Positions 8,960 to 17,961 of a stretch of 64,000 nucleotides of DNA are shown piece by piece (position 1 is the stretch's first letter; each line of letters opens with the position of its first letter). The stretch is from CAZIGM01 sp964538675. GTDB lineage: Bacteria > Bacillota > Bacilli > Tepidibacillales > Tepidibacillaceae. The DNA is taken from contig CAZIGM010000003.1 in the NCBI GenBank assembly GCA_964538675.1, positions 11,294 through 75,293 on the forward strand, written 5' to 3'. The translations under genes were made by a program, and so were the position numbers. The notes beneath the pieces were generated by a model that had not been told where the DNA came from, did not search any database, and saw nothing but the letters and a program-made list of their open reading frames with translations.

Positions 8960-9814
8960 ATGCTAGCTTTAGAAATTAAGAATTTAAATAAAAAATACAA
9001 AAATTTTCAATTGAAGGATGTTTCTTTTGAACTAAAAAAGGGCTATATTATGGGGTTTATCGGTGCCAATGGTGCAGGGAAAACAACCACGATAAAATCA
9101 ATTTTAAATATAATTCATATTGATAGCGGTGAGATACGCGTTTTGGGTAAAAACTTTATAGAACATGAAATCGAATTAAAACAGACGATCGGTTATGCAC
9201 TCGGGGGCATTGATTATTATACTCGAAGCAAAGTCAAAACATTAACCAATGTGATAAAGAAGTTCTATTCTAATTGGGACGAAGAAACCTATAAAAATTA
9301 TCTTAGAAAATTCGAATTAGATGAAAACAAAAAAATTGTCGAGCTTTCTGCTGGAATGAAAGTGAAATATAACTTGGCACTTGCGCTATCTCACGGAGCA
9401 AAGCTTCTTATCCTAGATGAGCCAACAAGTGGACTTGATCCAGTTGCAAGAGATAATCTGTTAGATATTTTTCAGGAATTGGTAGAAGAAGGGGAAATCA
9501 GCATTCTTTTTTCAACTCATATTACATCTGATTTAGAAAAGTGTGCAGATTATATTACCTATATAAATAATGGAGAAATTATTAGTAGTACTGAAAAAGA
9601 AGAATTTATTAACACGTATAGATTACTACACGGAGATAAAAGTCAACTTGACAAAGTGAAAGACAAATTAATTTCTTACAAAATAACTTCTTTTGGCTTT
9701 ACGGGATTAATTCATTCCGAAAATTTTGATCCCCTAATTAATATTAGTTCTACTCTACCCAATCTTGAAGAGATTATGATTTTTTTTTCAAGAAAGGGGG
9801 ACAAATATGAATAA
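8960..9814 (+). CDS. ABC transporter ATP-binding protein
   Basis: The 284-residue ATPase has Walker A GANGAGKTT near residue 41, signature LSAGMKVKYNLALALS, Walker B LLILDEPTSGLDP and the switch STHIT. It is the motor of an ABC-2 exporter. ATG 8960 follows AAAGGAGGG. The upstream start at 8918 would fall inside the operator and is rejected. It overlaps the permease by 8 bp. YtrB-like cassettes of this kind are often controlled by YtrA regulators, as here. The exported substrate is unknown; cell-wall-active peptides are a common theme. Confidence 0.88.
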   Translation: MLALEIKNLNKKYKNFQLKDVSFELKKGYIMGFIGANGAGKTTTIKSILNIIHIDSGEIRVLGKNFIEHEIELKQTIGYALGGIDYYTRSKVKTLTNVIKKFYSNWDEETYKNYLRKFELDENKKIVELSAGMKVKYNLALALSHGAKLLILDEPTSGLDPVARDNLLDIFQELVEEGEISILFSTHITSDLEKCADYITYINNGEIISSTEKEEFINTYRLLHGDKSQLDKVKDKLISYKITSFGFTGLIHSENFDPLINISSTLPNLEEIMIFFSRKGDKYE

Positions 9815-10460
9815 CTTATTATTCAAAGAACTAAAGCTGGGTGTAAATCCTTTCTTTTACTTCATGCCTTTCTTAACAGGTGCCTTAATGCTAATTCCAG
9901 GATGGTTATACTTTATTGTATTATTATATTTTTGCTTCATAACCATACCGAATATGTTTGCAGGCTATAAGAATCAGAATGATTTGCTTTTTTCGATTAT
10001 GATGCCTGTAACGAAAAAAGATATTGTAAAAGCAAAAGTGGCAGTAATTGTAATTCTCGAATTGCTTCATATTATTACAGCAGTTATTTATGGGATAATT
10101 AGTACCCATTTATATCCGAATTTAATTTACTTTTTCTATGATCCTACTATAGGTTTTTGGGGGCTTAGTTTTATAATGCTTGCTATTTTTAATATTATTT
10201 TTATTTCAATGTTTTACAAAACAGCATATAAATATGGTGCAGCAACGATTGTGGGGATTACAGGTGCGATGCTTTTTGCTGGTGGAGCAGAATGGTTGGG
10301 AATAAAAAATTCGTTTATTTTTAATATTTTTAAAGGTTCAGGTGCTGATAACAATACGATTCAACTAACAATCCTGATAATTGGAATATTCATATTTGCG
10401 ATATTTACTTATATCGCTTATAAGATTGCAATAAAACGATTTGAAAAAGTAGAAGTATAA
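9807..10460 (+). CDS. ABC-2 type permease subunit
   Basis: The 217-residue membrane protein has about six hydrophobic segments, for example MPFLTGALMLIPGWLYFIVL near the start and IGIFIFAIFTYIAYKIAI at the end. It shares its start region with the ATPase end (AGAAAGGGGG ribosome site inside that gene). Its TAA stop overlaps the GntR start (TAATG), so the three genes are translationally coupled. It is the transmembrane partner of the ATPase. Confidence 0.8.
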   Translation: MNNLLFKELKLGVNPFFYFMPFLTGALMLIPGWLYFIVLLYFCFITIPNMFAGYKNQNDLLFSIMMPVTKKDIVKAKVAVIVILELLHIITAVIYGIISTHLYPNLIYFFYDPTIGFWGLSFIMLAIFNIIFISMFYKTAYKYGAATIVGITGAMLFAGGAEWLGIKNSFIFNIFKGSGADNNTIQLTILIIGIFIFAIFTYIAYKIAIKRFEKVEV

Positions 10461-10825
10461 TGAATATAGTTATTTCAAATGTATCTGAAAAACCCATCTA
10501 TCAACAACTTTTTGAACAAATCAGTACACAAATTCTTAAGGGCGAATTGGAAAAAGGCTATGGCTTACCCCCTATACGACAAGCTGCCAAGGAGCTACGT
10601 ATTAGTATAATCACTGTGAAAAAAGCTTGGGAAGAGCTTGAACGATGTGGATTGATATATACAGTAACTGGTAAGGGGTGTTTTGTTGCAGACCTCTCTC
10701 ACTTTGATATACTTCAAAAACGAGATGAAATGATCATGAATCAAATGTCTAAAGACATATCATACTACAAGTCCTTTGGTCTCACAATGGAAGAGGTTAT
10801 TAAATTTATAAAAAAGGTTTATTAA
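10460..10825 (+). CDS. GntR family repressor, YtrA subfamily
   Basis: The 121-residue protein has an N-terminal winged helix (KPIYQQLFEQISTQILKGEL, then LPPIRQAAKELRISIITVKK) and a short C-terminal helical tail. This is the YtrA size class, without the large effector domain of other GntR proteins. It is last in the operon and probably represses the promoter at 8889-8937. Raised expression would feed back on the transporter. The inducer is unknown. Confidence 0.88.
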   Translation: MNIVISNVSEKPIYQQLFEQISTQILKGELEKGYGLPPIRQAAKELRISIITVKKAWEELERCGLIYTVTGKGCFVADLSHFDILQKRDEMIMNQMSKDISYYKSFGLTMEEVIKFIKKVY

Positions 10826-11091
10826 CTACTGTAATTTAACCTTAATAATAAATTTCTAGTCCTAGAACAGATTATTAATATTATAAAAAAGTACAACCAT
10901 GGACTGAATAATGAAATTGGAAGATGGCAGGGTTTGCATGTAACTAGATACTAAAACATTGTGTGCCAAACTTGTTAGATCGACATCAGGTACAATGTAG
11001 GCATGTCTTAGCATAAATATTTGGATGATGAAAACAATTTAAAGGAATGTAATCTTTATCGATATGTTCCCGTGTACATAAGGTTCAAAAA

Positions 11092-11328
11092 TTGACCGTA
11101 GACATCAATGCCATCAACTCGAGACATGTTGATAGTATAATAACAGATGAAAACGTTATGGACAAATATACAAAGGAAGTATTGATAGATGCACTACGAC
11201 TCGTATCTTCAATTATCAGCAAATGTGAAAAAGCACAGCAAAAATTTGCAGAGGGTACCTCACATCACACCCGCTTCAAGAACATGATAAAAGCAATGTA
11301 TATATTCAAAATCATTGATAACAGATGA
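11092..11328 (+). CDS. Small helical protein of unknown function
   Basis: A 78-residue frame opens at TTG 11092 with a weak ribosome site. Its C-terminal half, RLVSSIISKCEKAQQKFAEG then TRFKNMIKAMYIFKII, closely matches the fragment at 4384-4530, so the family is genuine. It ends sooner than expected after KIID and may itself be truncated. There is no signal peptide. It stands alone, before recombinase and transposase remnants. Function unknown. Confidence 0.45.
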   Translation: MTVDINAINSRHVDSIITDENVMDKYTKEVLIDALRLVSSIISKCEKAQQKFAEGTSHHTRFKNMIKAMYIFKIIDNR

Positions 11329-11418
11329 AATTAGTAAAAGTGGTTAAATTCCAGTTTAATCATAATAAAACAAGGCACCTACGTTATAATTTTGTAGAGT
11401 GTCTTGCTCATTTTATCG

Positions 11419-11520
11419 TTATGCTTCCATATCCACCGTCACGCTGGACCTGAATTCTACGGTGAGTCTGTCCTCATAGGCGGTGACCTTCTCAATAACA
11501 AAGATTTCTTTGAAAAACAA
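11419..11520 (-). pseudogene. C-terminal remnant of a large serine recombinase
   Basis: On the minus strand the last 33 codons before TAA 11419-11421 read FKEIFVIEKVTAYEDRLTVE, then FRSSVTVDMEA. This is the style of the C-terminal tail of TnpX-like site-specific recombinases. The stretch is visibly richer in G and C than its surroundings, which suggests import. Nothing upstream in this frame looks like the catalytic domain. Confidence 0.45.
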
Positions 11521-11563
11521 CGATTTTTACTCTCAATTTTACATAATTATTGACTTTCCATAA

Positions 11564-11641
11564 GGTGAGATTGGATAACTTCCAATTGGCGAACAAGAAG
11601 CTAAAATGTTTTCTCAACTAATTGATAAAAAATATGAAGCC
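11564..11641 (+). pseudogene. IstB-like transposition ATPase remnant (IS21 type)
   Basis: The frame reads GEIG, an in-frame TAA (11576-11578), then LPIGEQEAKMFSQLIDKKYE. This matches the conserved IstB phrase around GYLPI-x-x-x-EAKLFFQLID. Only about 26 codons are recognisable. It marks an old IS21-type insertion. Confidence 0.55.
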
Positions 11642-11803
11642 TCCAAAACACATTGCAAGATTTATGTGTTCTCTTCCCAAAGAGAGAAAAGAAAAATCTT
11701 GGTATAATTGTAAAAGTATCAAAATTGGAATATAATGATAGCGTGATAGCATAATATAATATGCAGTTTAAAAACAAGAGTAACTGTTGGAGGATAATAA
11801 TAT

Positions 11804-14551
11804 ATGACTATCCCAATTTTAAGAACCAAACTTTATATTCCTCCACTTCGCGCTAAAGTCGTCTCTCGTCCTCAACTGATTGCACGACTAAGGGAAGATA
11901 TGGAGTACAAACTAACCCTCATATCCGCTCCTGCTGGTTTCGGCAAGACCACATTAGTTAGTGAATGGGTTACAGGTTGCAAACGCCCAGTTGCATGGGT
12001 GTCACTTGATGATAAGGATAATGATCTAACACAATTTTTAGCATATTTTGTTGCAGCTCTAAAGTCAATTCAAGGGGATATTGGGGAAGGGGTGTTAGAG
12101 GCACTTTCCTCCCCACAATCAGTGGGAATAGAATCAATTCTAACAACTTTAATTAATGATATCACAGATATATCGTGCAATTTTGTATTTGTTCTGGATG
12201 ACTATCATGTAATCGATAATAATTCAGTCAATAATGCCGTTGTTTTTCTAATAGATCATATGCCAGCGAATTTGAGCTTAGTTATTACTACACGTGTGGA
12301 TCCACTCTTGAACTTTGCCAGGTTACGAGCAAGGAATCAATTAATGGAAATTCGAGCAGAGGACTTACGGTTTTCACATTCTGAAGCGGCTGAATTTTTC
12401 AAACATGTTATGAGATTAAACCTCTCGGATAAAGATTTAGTAACACTTGAAACACGTACTGAAGGCTGGGTCGCTGGATTGCAATTAGCAGCAATTTCAA
12501 TGCAAGGGCAAAGAGACATAACTGGTTTCATTGAAACATTCTCGGGCAACCACTATTTTATTATGGATTATCTTATTGAAGAGGTTCTAAAACAGCAATC
12601 TGAAGAAATTCAGTCTTTTTTGTTGCAAACTTCTATTCTAGATCGTTTATGCGGTTCTCTTTGCGATACAATGATGCTTCAGTCTTCGCCTTCTGGTCAA
12701 AAAACGCTGGAATATCTTCAACTCGCAAATCTATTTATTGTCCCATTGGACAATGAGAGGCGATGGTACCGCTATCACCACCTTTTCGCTGATTTACTTA
12801 GGCAAAGGCTATCAAAAGAATTCCGATCAACTATATCAAATGAAGGCCGCGACATTGCTCATTTACATATACGTGCCAGTGAGTGGTTTGAAAAGAATGG
12901 ACTCATCAGTGAAGCTGTTAACCATGCAGTAATCGCAAAAGATTTTGAAAGAGCTGCGGCTTTGATAGAGCTTGCGTGGGCAGAAATGGATAAGAGTATG
13001 CAGTCTGCTACTTGGCTTGGTTGGGTGAAGATGATTCCAGAGGAGCTCGTTTGCTTAAGACCTGTGCTAAGTGTCGGATATGCGTGGGCTTTACTGGACA
13101 TTGGTGAATTTGAAGGTTGTGAACTAAGACTGCAAGACGCTGAAAAAGGTATGGACAGACTACTCGGCAAAAGAGTGGGGGATGAAGATTCTTTATGCAA
13201 TATTGTGGTTGTAGACGAAGAACAGTTTCACTTTTTGCCAGCAACAATCGAATCTGCACGTGCATACCATGCTTCAGCACTGGGTGATATAAAAGCTACG
13301 ATTAAGCATTCTCGAAGAGCGCTAAATCTCTGTGAGAAGGAAGATTACCACGGTAGAAACATAGTAGATACATTACTTGGACTTGCACTATGGGCAAATG
13401 GAGAATTAGAAACTGCTTATTCCACAATAGCAGTAGGTATAGTGAATATTCAGATAGAGATTATGGTTACAGTTGTTTTAGCGGAAATAAAGATCGAACA
13501 AGGGAATCTCCAACAGGCAGCTAGCATCTATCAGAAATCGCTAGAGGCTGCTATTCTGGAAGAGACTGAGAGTTACCAAACTCCTATAGCAAGCTTTTAT
13601 TTAGGACTTGGCAAGCTAAGGTTTCTGAAAGGTGATTTAAAGGGAGCGGAAGTACTGCTGAAGCGAAGCAAGGAGCAGGGAGAGAAAACTGCTTTGCCAA
13701 CTTGGCGATATAACTGGTATCTTTTACAAGCAAGAATAAAGGAGAGTCAAGGAAAGCTCGATCAAGCACTGGATCTTCTTAATGAAGCAGAAAAATATTA
13801 TTTTAGAAGTCCAATACCTAATATACAACCCCTGGATGCATTGAAGACCCAGGTGTTAATAAAACAGGGGAAGACAATTAAAGCCACAGATTGGATGAAA
13901 GAACGTGAGCTGACTATGGAAGCTGAGATTGAGTATCTCCGTGAGTTTGAGTATATAATTTTAGTAAGGGTACTCATTTCTGAGTTTAGACATTCACATA
14001 ATAACAAACCTTTGATAGAGGCAAAACAATTGATTGAACGTTTACTAAAAGAAGCTCAAAAAAGTAATAGAATTGGAAGAGTAATTGAAATTTTTATTTT
14101 ACAAGCGCTTGCTCATGAGGCAAATGATGATATGGAATTGGCAATAAAAAGTCTTAAAGAGGCAATACTCCTTACTAAACCGGAGGAGCATTTTCAGATT
14201 TTTGTTGATGAAGGTCTGCAAATGCATCGATTATTATCTGAATCAGATATCTATAAAATCATGCCAGACTATGTTTCAAAATTGCTTACGGCAATAGAAG
14301 AGAAGAAGATTGCGAATGAATCTAGAGAAGCGTCTTCTAGATTTGCTCAGGGTTTGATAGAACCATTGAGTGAACGCGAATTAGAAATATTACAGCTGAT
14401 TTCGCAAGGGCTCTCTAATCGTGAAATTTGTGAAAGATTATTTTTAGCATTGAGTACAGTGAAAGGATATAATCAGAATTTGTATGGAAAACTCCAAGTT
14501 AAAAGCCGAACGGAAGCTATAGTTCGAGCTCGTGAGTTGAAATTGTTGTAA
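11804..14551 (+). CDS. LuxR/MalT-like (LAL) ATPase transcription regulator
   Basis: The 915-residue protein opens with LRTKLYIPPLRAKVVSRPQL and a Walker A SAPAGFGKTTL near residue 42, then a Walker B-like FVLDDYHVID. This is the MalT-type STAND ATPase. The middle, roughly residues 350-800, is helical and TPR-like. The last 65 residues carry a LuxR helix-turn-helix (LSERELEILQLISQGLSNRE, then LALSTVKGYNQNLYGKL). Such proteins bind a small signal through the TPR region, oligomerise with ATP and activate transcription. AGGAG lies about 9 bases before ATG. It likely controls the two genes that follow its terminator. Confidence 0.92.
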   Translation: MTIPILRTKLYIPPLRAKVVSRPQLIARLREDMEYKLTLISAPAGFGKTTLVSEWVTGCKRPVAWVSLDDKDNDLTQFLAYFVAALKSIQGDIGEGVLEALSSPQSVGIESILTTLINDITDISCNFVFVLDDYHVIDNNSVNNAVVFLIDHMPANLSLVITTRVDPLLNFARLRARNQLMEIRAEDLRFSHSEAAEFFKHVMRLNLSDKDLVTLETRTEGWVAGLQLAAISMQGQRDITGFIETFSGNHYFIMDYLIEEVLKQQSEEIQSFLLQTSILDRLCGSLCDTMMLQSSPSGQKTLEYLQLANLFIVPLDNERRWYRYHHLFADLLRQRLSKEFRSTISNEGRDIAHLHIRASEWFEKNGLISEAVNHAVIAKDFERAAALIELAWAEMDKSMQSATWLGWVKMIPEELVCLRPVLSVGYAWALLDIGEFEGCELRLQDAEKGMDRLLGKRVGDEDSLCNIVVVDEEQFHFLPATIESARAYHASALGDIKATIKHSRRALNLCEKEDYHGRNIVDTLLGLALWANGELETAYSTIAVGIVNIQIEIMVTVVLAEIKIEQGNLQQAASIYQKSLEAAILEETESYQTPIASFYLGLGKLRFLKGDLKGAEVLLKRSKEQGEKTALPTWRYNWYLLQARIKESQGKLDQALDLLNEAEKYYFRSPIPNIQPLDALKTQVLIKQGKTIKATDWMKERELTMEAEIEYLREFEYIILVRVLISEFRHSHNNKPLIEAKQLIERLLKEAQKSNRIGRVIEIFILQALAHEANDDMELAIKSLKEAILLTKPEEHFQIFVDEGLQMHRLLSESDIYKIMPDYVSKLLTAIEEKKIANESREASSRFAQGLIEPLSERELEILQLISQGLSNREICERLFLALSTVKGYNQNLYGKLQVKSRTEAIVRARELKLL

Positions 14552-14572
14552 GCAATATCTGAATATTGATTT

Positions 14573-14626
14573 AAAAAATAGTACCTCCAATGATACTTAA
14601 GTATCTATAGGAGGCACTATTTTTTT
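14573..14626 (+). terminator. Rho-independent terminator after the LAL regulator
   Basis: AAAATAGTACCTCC pairs with GGAGGCACTATTTT around a loop that holds its own palindrome GATACTTAAGTATC. A T-run follows at 14619-14626. Confidence 0.8.
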
Positions 14627-14674
14627 GATATATTCCTAATATACCAGACATTAGGAAAGGAGAAAAAATGACAA

Positions 14675-14893
14675 ATGGACTATCAAATTAGAATCGAGGG
14701 GCATTTGGAAAATCTAACAGAGTGGGTTGATGGCTTATCTATTAAGCTAGAAGATGATGGTAACACTATGTTGACTGGCCCTATCGTTGATCAAGCTGCC
14801 TTATATGGATTACTAAAAAAGATTCATGACTTAGGAATACCCTTGGTTTCAGTTGCATCAATTAAATCCTGTGATAAGGGAGCAGAGAAATGA
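14675..14893 (+). CDS. 72-residue protein associated with LAL regulators
   Basis: The short protein contains IRIEGHLENLTEWVDGLSIK and TGPIVDQAALYGLLKKIHDL, ending IPLVSVASI. Proteins of this look occur beside LuxR/MalT-like regulators in other bacteria (recalled, not searched). Function unknown; a small alpha/beta fold is likely. The ribosome site AAAGGAG is about 13 bases from ATG 14675. A nearer, out-of-frame ATG at 14668 opens only seven codons. Its stop overlaps the ATG 14890 of an upstream extension of the next gene. Confidence 0.7.
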   Translation: MDYQIRIEGHLENLTEWVDGLSIKLEDDGNTMLTGPIVDQAALYGLLKKIHDLGIPLVSVASIKSCDKGAEK

Positions 14894-14934
14894 GTCTAAA
14901 CATTCAAAGAAGTAAATTAAAGGAGGAGAAAAAA

Positions 14935-15645
14935 ATGATTCCGAACAAAAAGACTGCAAGATTAGCAGGATTCTTATGGTTGATGATGGTTGTATTAGGT
15001 TTGTTTGCACAGTTTTTTGTCCGTGAGAAATTATTCGTTCCTGATGACATAGCAACCACAACCAATAATATTATGGAGAATGAATTTCTATTTCGCTTGG
15101 GTTTTGTAAGTGAGCAAGTGATGATGATATGCACTATATTCACTTCGCTACTCTTATACAAACTGCTTAGTTCAGTCAATAAAAACATGGCTGTGCTAAT
15201 GGTTATACTTGCGATATTGGGGTCAGCTATAAACATGCTTAACCTTTTGAATGGAATTGCACCCCTGCTACTGTTGAGTGGTGCTCACTACTTAAATGTT
15301 TTCGAAGCTAACCAGTTGCAGGCTCTGACCATGTTTTTCCTTGATTTGTATGAGCAGGGATATGTAATAGCTCAGATTTTCTTTGTTACGTGGGTTCTCC
15401 CACTAGGACTTTTAGTTTACAAGTCGCGCTTTCTTCCCAGAATATTCGGAATATTATTCGTGGTTGAAACCTGTGTTGGTCTTCTGTCAACAGCAATCAA
15501 TTTTCTATATCCAAACGCAGTCCTTGAAACGAGTCTTCTGATACCAGCAGCAATCGCAGAGATTTCATTCATGTTATGGTTATTGATTCGTGGTATTAAT
15601 GAATCAAAAGTAAAGACTGAGAATCTTTCAGATTGTGTTGTATAA
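14935..15645 (+). CDS. DUF4386 membrane protein
   Basis: The 236-residue protein has about six membrane segments. It starts MIPNKKTARLAGFLWLMMVV and carries the DUF4386 phrases LFRLGFVSEQVMM and FEANQLQALTMFFLDLYEQG, then LPLGLLVYKSRFLPRIFGIL. ATG 14935 is chosen over 14890 because AAAGGAGG stands 6-7 bases before it and family similarity begins there. It forms a unit with the 72-residue protein and probably answers to the LAL regulator. Function unknown. Confidence 0.82.
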   Translation: MIPNKKTARLAGFLWLMMVVLGLFAQFFVREKLFVPDDIATTTNNIMENEFLFRLGFVSEQVMMICTIFTSLLLYKLLSSVNKNMAVLMVILAILGSAINMLNLLNGIAPLLLLSGAHYLNVFEANQLQALTMFFLDLYEQGYVIAQIFFVTWVLPLGLLVYKSRFLPRIFGILFVVETCVGLLSTAINFLYPNAVLETSLLIPAAIAEISFMLWLLIRGINESKVKTENLSDCVV

Positions 15646-15908
15646 GATTACCTAAAAATATACTAACTGTACTTAGTGGTTTAGAATAAAGTGTGTGCAA
15701 ACAATTTAACGTTAATCTAACTTTTTTACAGAAGCCTTATGTTTTTGTTACTCTAAATTAATTGAAAAATAGTGGACATCTGAAGGTGATTTATAACGTC
15801 AAATAGATTCATACAGGAGACTATAGAATACTTTATATTCCTACGCATTAATGAAGGGTCTTCTTTAGACAATGTGATGATTATAAAATTTAATGAAGGG
15901 ATTCTATT

Positions 15909-16520
15909 ATGAAGGATTCAAAGAAATTCTGGAACAAACAAGCAAAGAACTTTAATTCAAATAGTAATCAAGAGATAGATCAATTAATTCTCAAGTCTAA
16001 GAAGTATTTAAATATCAATGATGTAGTTTTAGACTTTGCCTGTGGGACTGGTGACAGTACGTTTGGTATAGCAAAGATTGCAAAAGAGGTCCATGGCATT
16101 GATTTTTCAGAAGAAATGATTCGGATTGCGCGTCGAAAGGGGGAGGATCTTACTAATATTCATTTTGTGGCAACAACAATAGAGGACAAGAGATATGTTG
16201 AAGGGTCTTTTGACGTCATAATAGCATTTAATATTTTTCATCTATTGGAAGAATTTGATGAGGTAATGATGAGAATATATGGTTTACTAAAACCTAACGG
16301 ATTACTTATTTCGAATACAGATTGTTTAGGAGAGAAGAAAAACCTAATGACTTTAACAATAAATGTTATGAGTAAATTTGGTGTGTTTCCAAGTGTGAAG
16401 TCTTTTAATTGTATTGAATTAGAAGAAAAGATTTGTTCGGTAGGCTTCAATAAGATGGCGTCAATGATGTCAAGTGATGTGGTTCCAAATATGTATTTAG
16501 TAGCAAAGAAAGCTGAATAG
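15909..16520 (+). CDS. Class I SAM-dependent methyltransferase
   Basis: The 203-residue enzyme has SAM motif I VLDFACGTGDSTFGIA, then motif II-like VHGIDFSEEMIRIAR, the motif IV region GSFDVIIAFNIFHLLE and YGLLKPNGLLISNTD. This is the Methyltransf_11 type, acting on a small molecule or lipid. It is monocistronic with a terminator behind it. The substrate cannot be told; ubiquinone/menaquinone-like or antibiotic methylation are possibilities only. Confidence 0.82.
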   Translation: MKDSKKFWNKQAKNFNSNSNQEIDQLILKSKKYLNINDVVLDFACGTGDSTFGIAKIAKEVHGIDFSEEMIRIARRKGEDLTNIHFVATTIEDKRYVEGSFDVIIAFNIFHLLEEFDEVMMRIYGLLKPNGLLISNTDCLGEKKNLMTLTINVMSKFGVFPSVKSFNCIELEEKICSVGFNKMASMMSSDVVPNMYLVAKKAE

Positions 16521-16576
16521 TATTATTTTGAGGAGGAACTTATGAATTAGCTTTTTTAATAAAGTCTAAAATCAGG

Positions 16577-16613
16577 AGAGTATTTCTGCGCAAATCAGGA
16601 ATACTCTTTTTTA
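16577..16613 (+). terminator. Terminator after the methyltransferase
   Basis: AGAGTATT pairs with AATACTCT across a 15-base loop and is followed by TTTTTT. Confidence 0.7.
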
Positions 16614-16728
16614 TTAAGAGATATAGAACAAAACGATAAGAATATAATATATATAAATAAATATTTATTGATAGACGATAAAACGCGTGCTAAAATCAAT
16701 TTAACAATAAATAAGTGAGGGGTTTTTT

Positions 16729-17208
16729 ATGAAACGAGGAACAACATCATTTTTGAAATTAGCAATTATTTTAATTGGACTTCCGGTTCTTGGATTGTGC
16801 ATATTTGGTTTACCTGTAATCATGGAAGCGGCAGAATATCAACAAGAGTTAACTAATTTTCTCTATCCTGTTATAATCGTGATGTATGTAGCTGCGATGC
16901 CGTTTTTTGTTGCATTGTACCAGGCTTTGAGACTTTTGAATTATATTGATAAAAATAAAGCTTTCTCGGAATTATCTGTTAGAGTTTTAAGAAATATTAA
17001 ATACTGTGCATTCATAATCAGTGTTTTGTATATGGTTGGAATGCCATTCTTTTATCTTATAGGAGAGATAGATGATGCACCAGGTGTTATATTGATAGGA
17101 CTGATACTTATTTTTGCTCCAATTGTGATTGCAGTCTTTGCTGCTGTTCTTGAAAACCTTTTAAAAGAAGCTATAGATATAAAATCAGACAATGATTTAA
17201 CGATATGA
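16729..17208 (+). CDS. DUF2975 membrane protein
   Basis: The 159-residue protein has four membrane segments. Two lie before LYQALRLLNYIDKNKAFSEL, the phrase that marks DUF2975, and two after it. GAGGGG precedes the ATG. It sits 10 bp before a YozG-like XRE regulator, the standard pairing for this family. Function unknown; a role in a membrane-signal response is assumed in the literature only by association. Confidence 0.85.
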   Translation: MKRGTTSFLKLAIILIGLPVLGLCIFGLPVIMEAAEYQQELTNFLYPVIIVMYVAAMPFFVALYQALRLLNYIDKNKAFSELSVRVLRNIKYCAFIISVLYMVGMPFFYLIGEIDDAPGVILIGLILIFAPIVIAVFAAVLENLLKEAIDIKSDNDLTI

Positions 17209-17218
17209 GGTGAATACC

Positions 17219-17431
17219 ATGGCAATTATAATTAATATTGATGTAATGTTAGCTAAAAGAAAAATGAGCGTTACAGAACTTTCAGAAAGAGTTGGAATAA
17301 CCATGGCTAATCTTTCAATACTGAAGAACGGAAAAGCAAAAGCTATTAGATTATCCACATTAGAGGCTATATGTAAAGCACTAGATTGTCAACCAGGTGA
17401 TGTTCTGGAGTATAGTAGCGATATAAACTAA
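17219..17431 (+). CDS. XRE-family regulator, YozG-like
   Basis: The 70-residue protein is almost only a helix-turn-helix: MAIIINIDVMLAKRKMSVTE, then LSERVGITMANLSILKNGKA and the tail LEAICKALDCQPGDVLEY. ATG 17219 fits GAGGTG at 17207-17212 better than GTG 17210. It is the partner of the DUF2975 gene and probably regulates the pair. After its TAA the frame runs on for 30 codons to 17524, probably by chance. Confidence 0.85.
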   Translation: MAIIINIDVMLAKRKMSVTELSERVGITMANLSILKNGKAKAIRLSTLEAICKALDCQPGDVLEYSSDIN

Positions 17432-17859
17432 GGGATAGAGATTTTAAAAGAATTAACGGAAGGTGAAATAATTATTACACTTCCAAAAGATACATGCGGA
17501 TTTTATGAGAAGGGATACTATTGAGATGAAGATCAGTTTCTATCTAAATAGAGTATCTGTGACTTAATTAATATCAATCAAAAAAGTCTGTTAGATTAGT
17601 GGCAAATAAAATTTCAAGTATTTTTTAGCAGAGGATGTCATTATTACAACATAAGTGTAATGCCTACAAACAGTAGTGATGATACAAGGTAAAAACGATA
17701 ATTATGATGAAAAATTATGGCTTAGGGAATAAATAGTAGGTTTAGACCACCTGATATTGTGGTTTGGAGACGAAAAATGAGTAAAAAACGAAGGAGAAAC
17801 TTCCGTTTTTGATTTGGACGACAATATTATAAAATGATAAATTTGGTTAGCTACAAAGC
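17432..17859. other. Intergenic stretch with no supported gene
   Basis: No reading frame with a start and ribosome site is visible. A 30-codon open stretch continues the XRE frame (KELTEGEIIITLPKD) and then stops. The rest is AT-rich and shows no family character. Confidence 0.5.
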
Positions 17860-17888
17860 AAAACAGCACTAGATTTTAGTACTGTTTT
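17860..17888 (-). terminator. Probable terminator of the cupin gene
   Basis: AAAACAGCACT pairs with AGTACTGTTTT (one mismatch) around AGATTTT. It lies 74 bases beyond the cupin stop on the minus strand. Confidence 0.5.
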
Positions 17889-17961
17889 ATATCCAAACTT
17901 TGCTTTTCTAAATATTATTGCTTTTATTATTTACATATTTTTTTTTATGTTTTATTTAATA

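Noticed and set aside
17432..17524. Readthrough extension of the XRE regulator after its stop codon
   Set aside because: The YozG-like protein is full length at TAA 17429; 30 open codons can arise by chance, and no recoding signal is visible.
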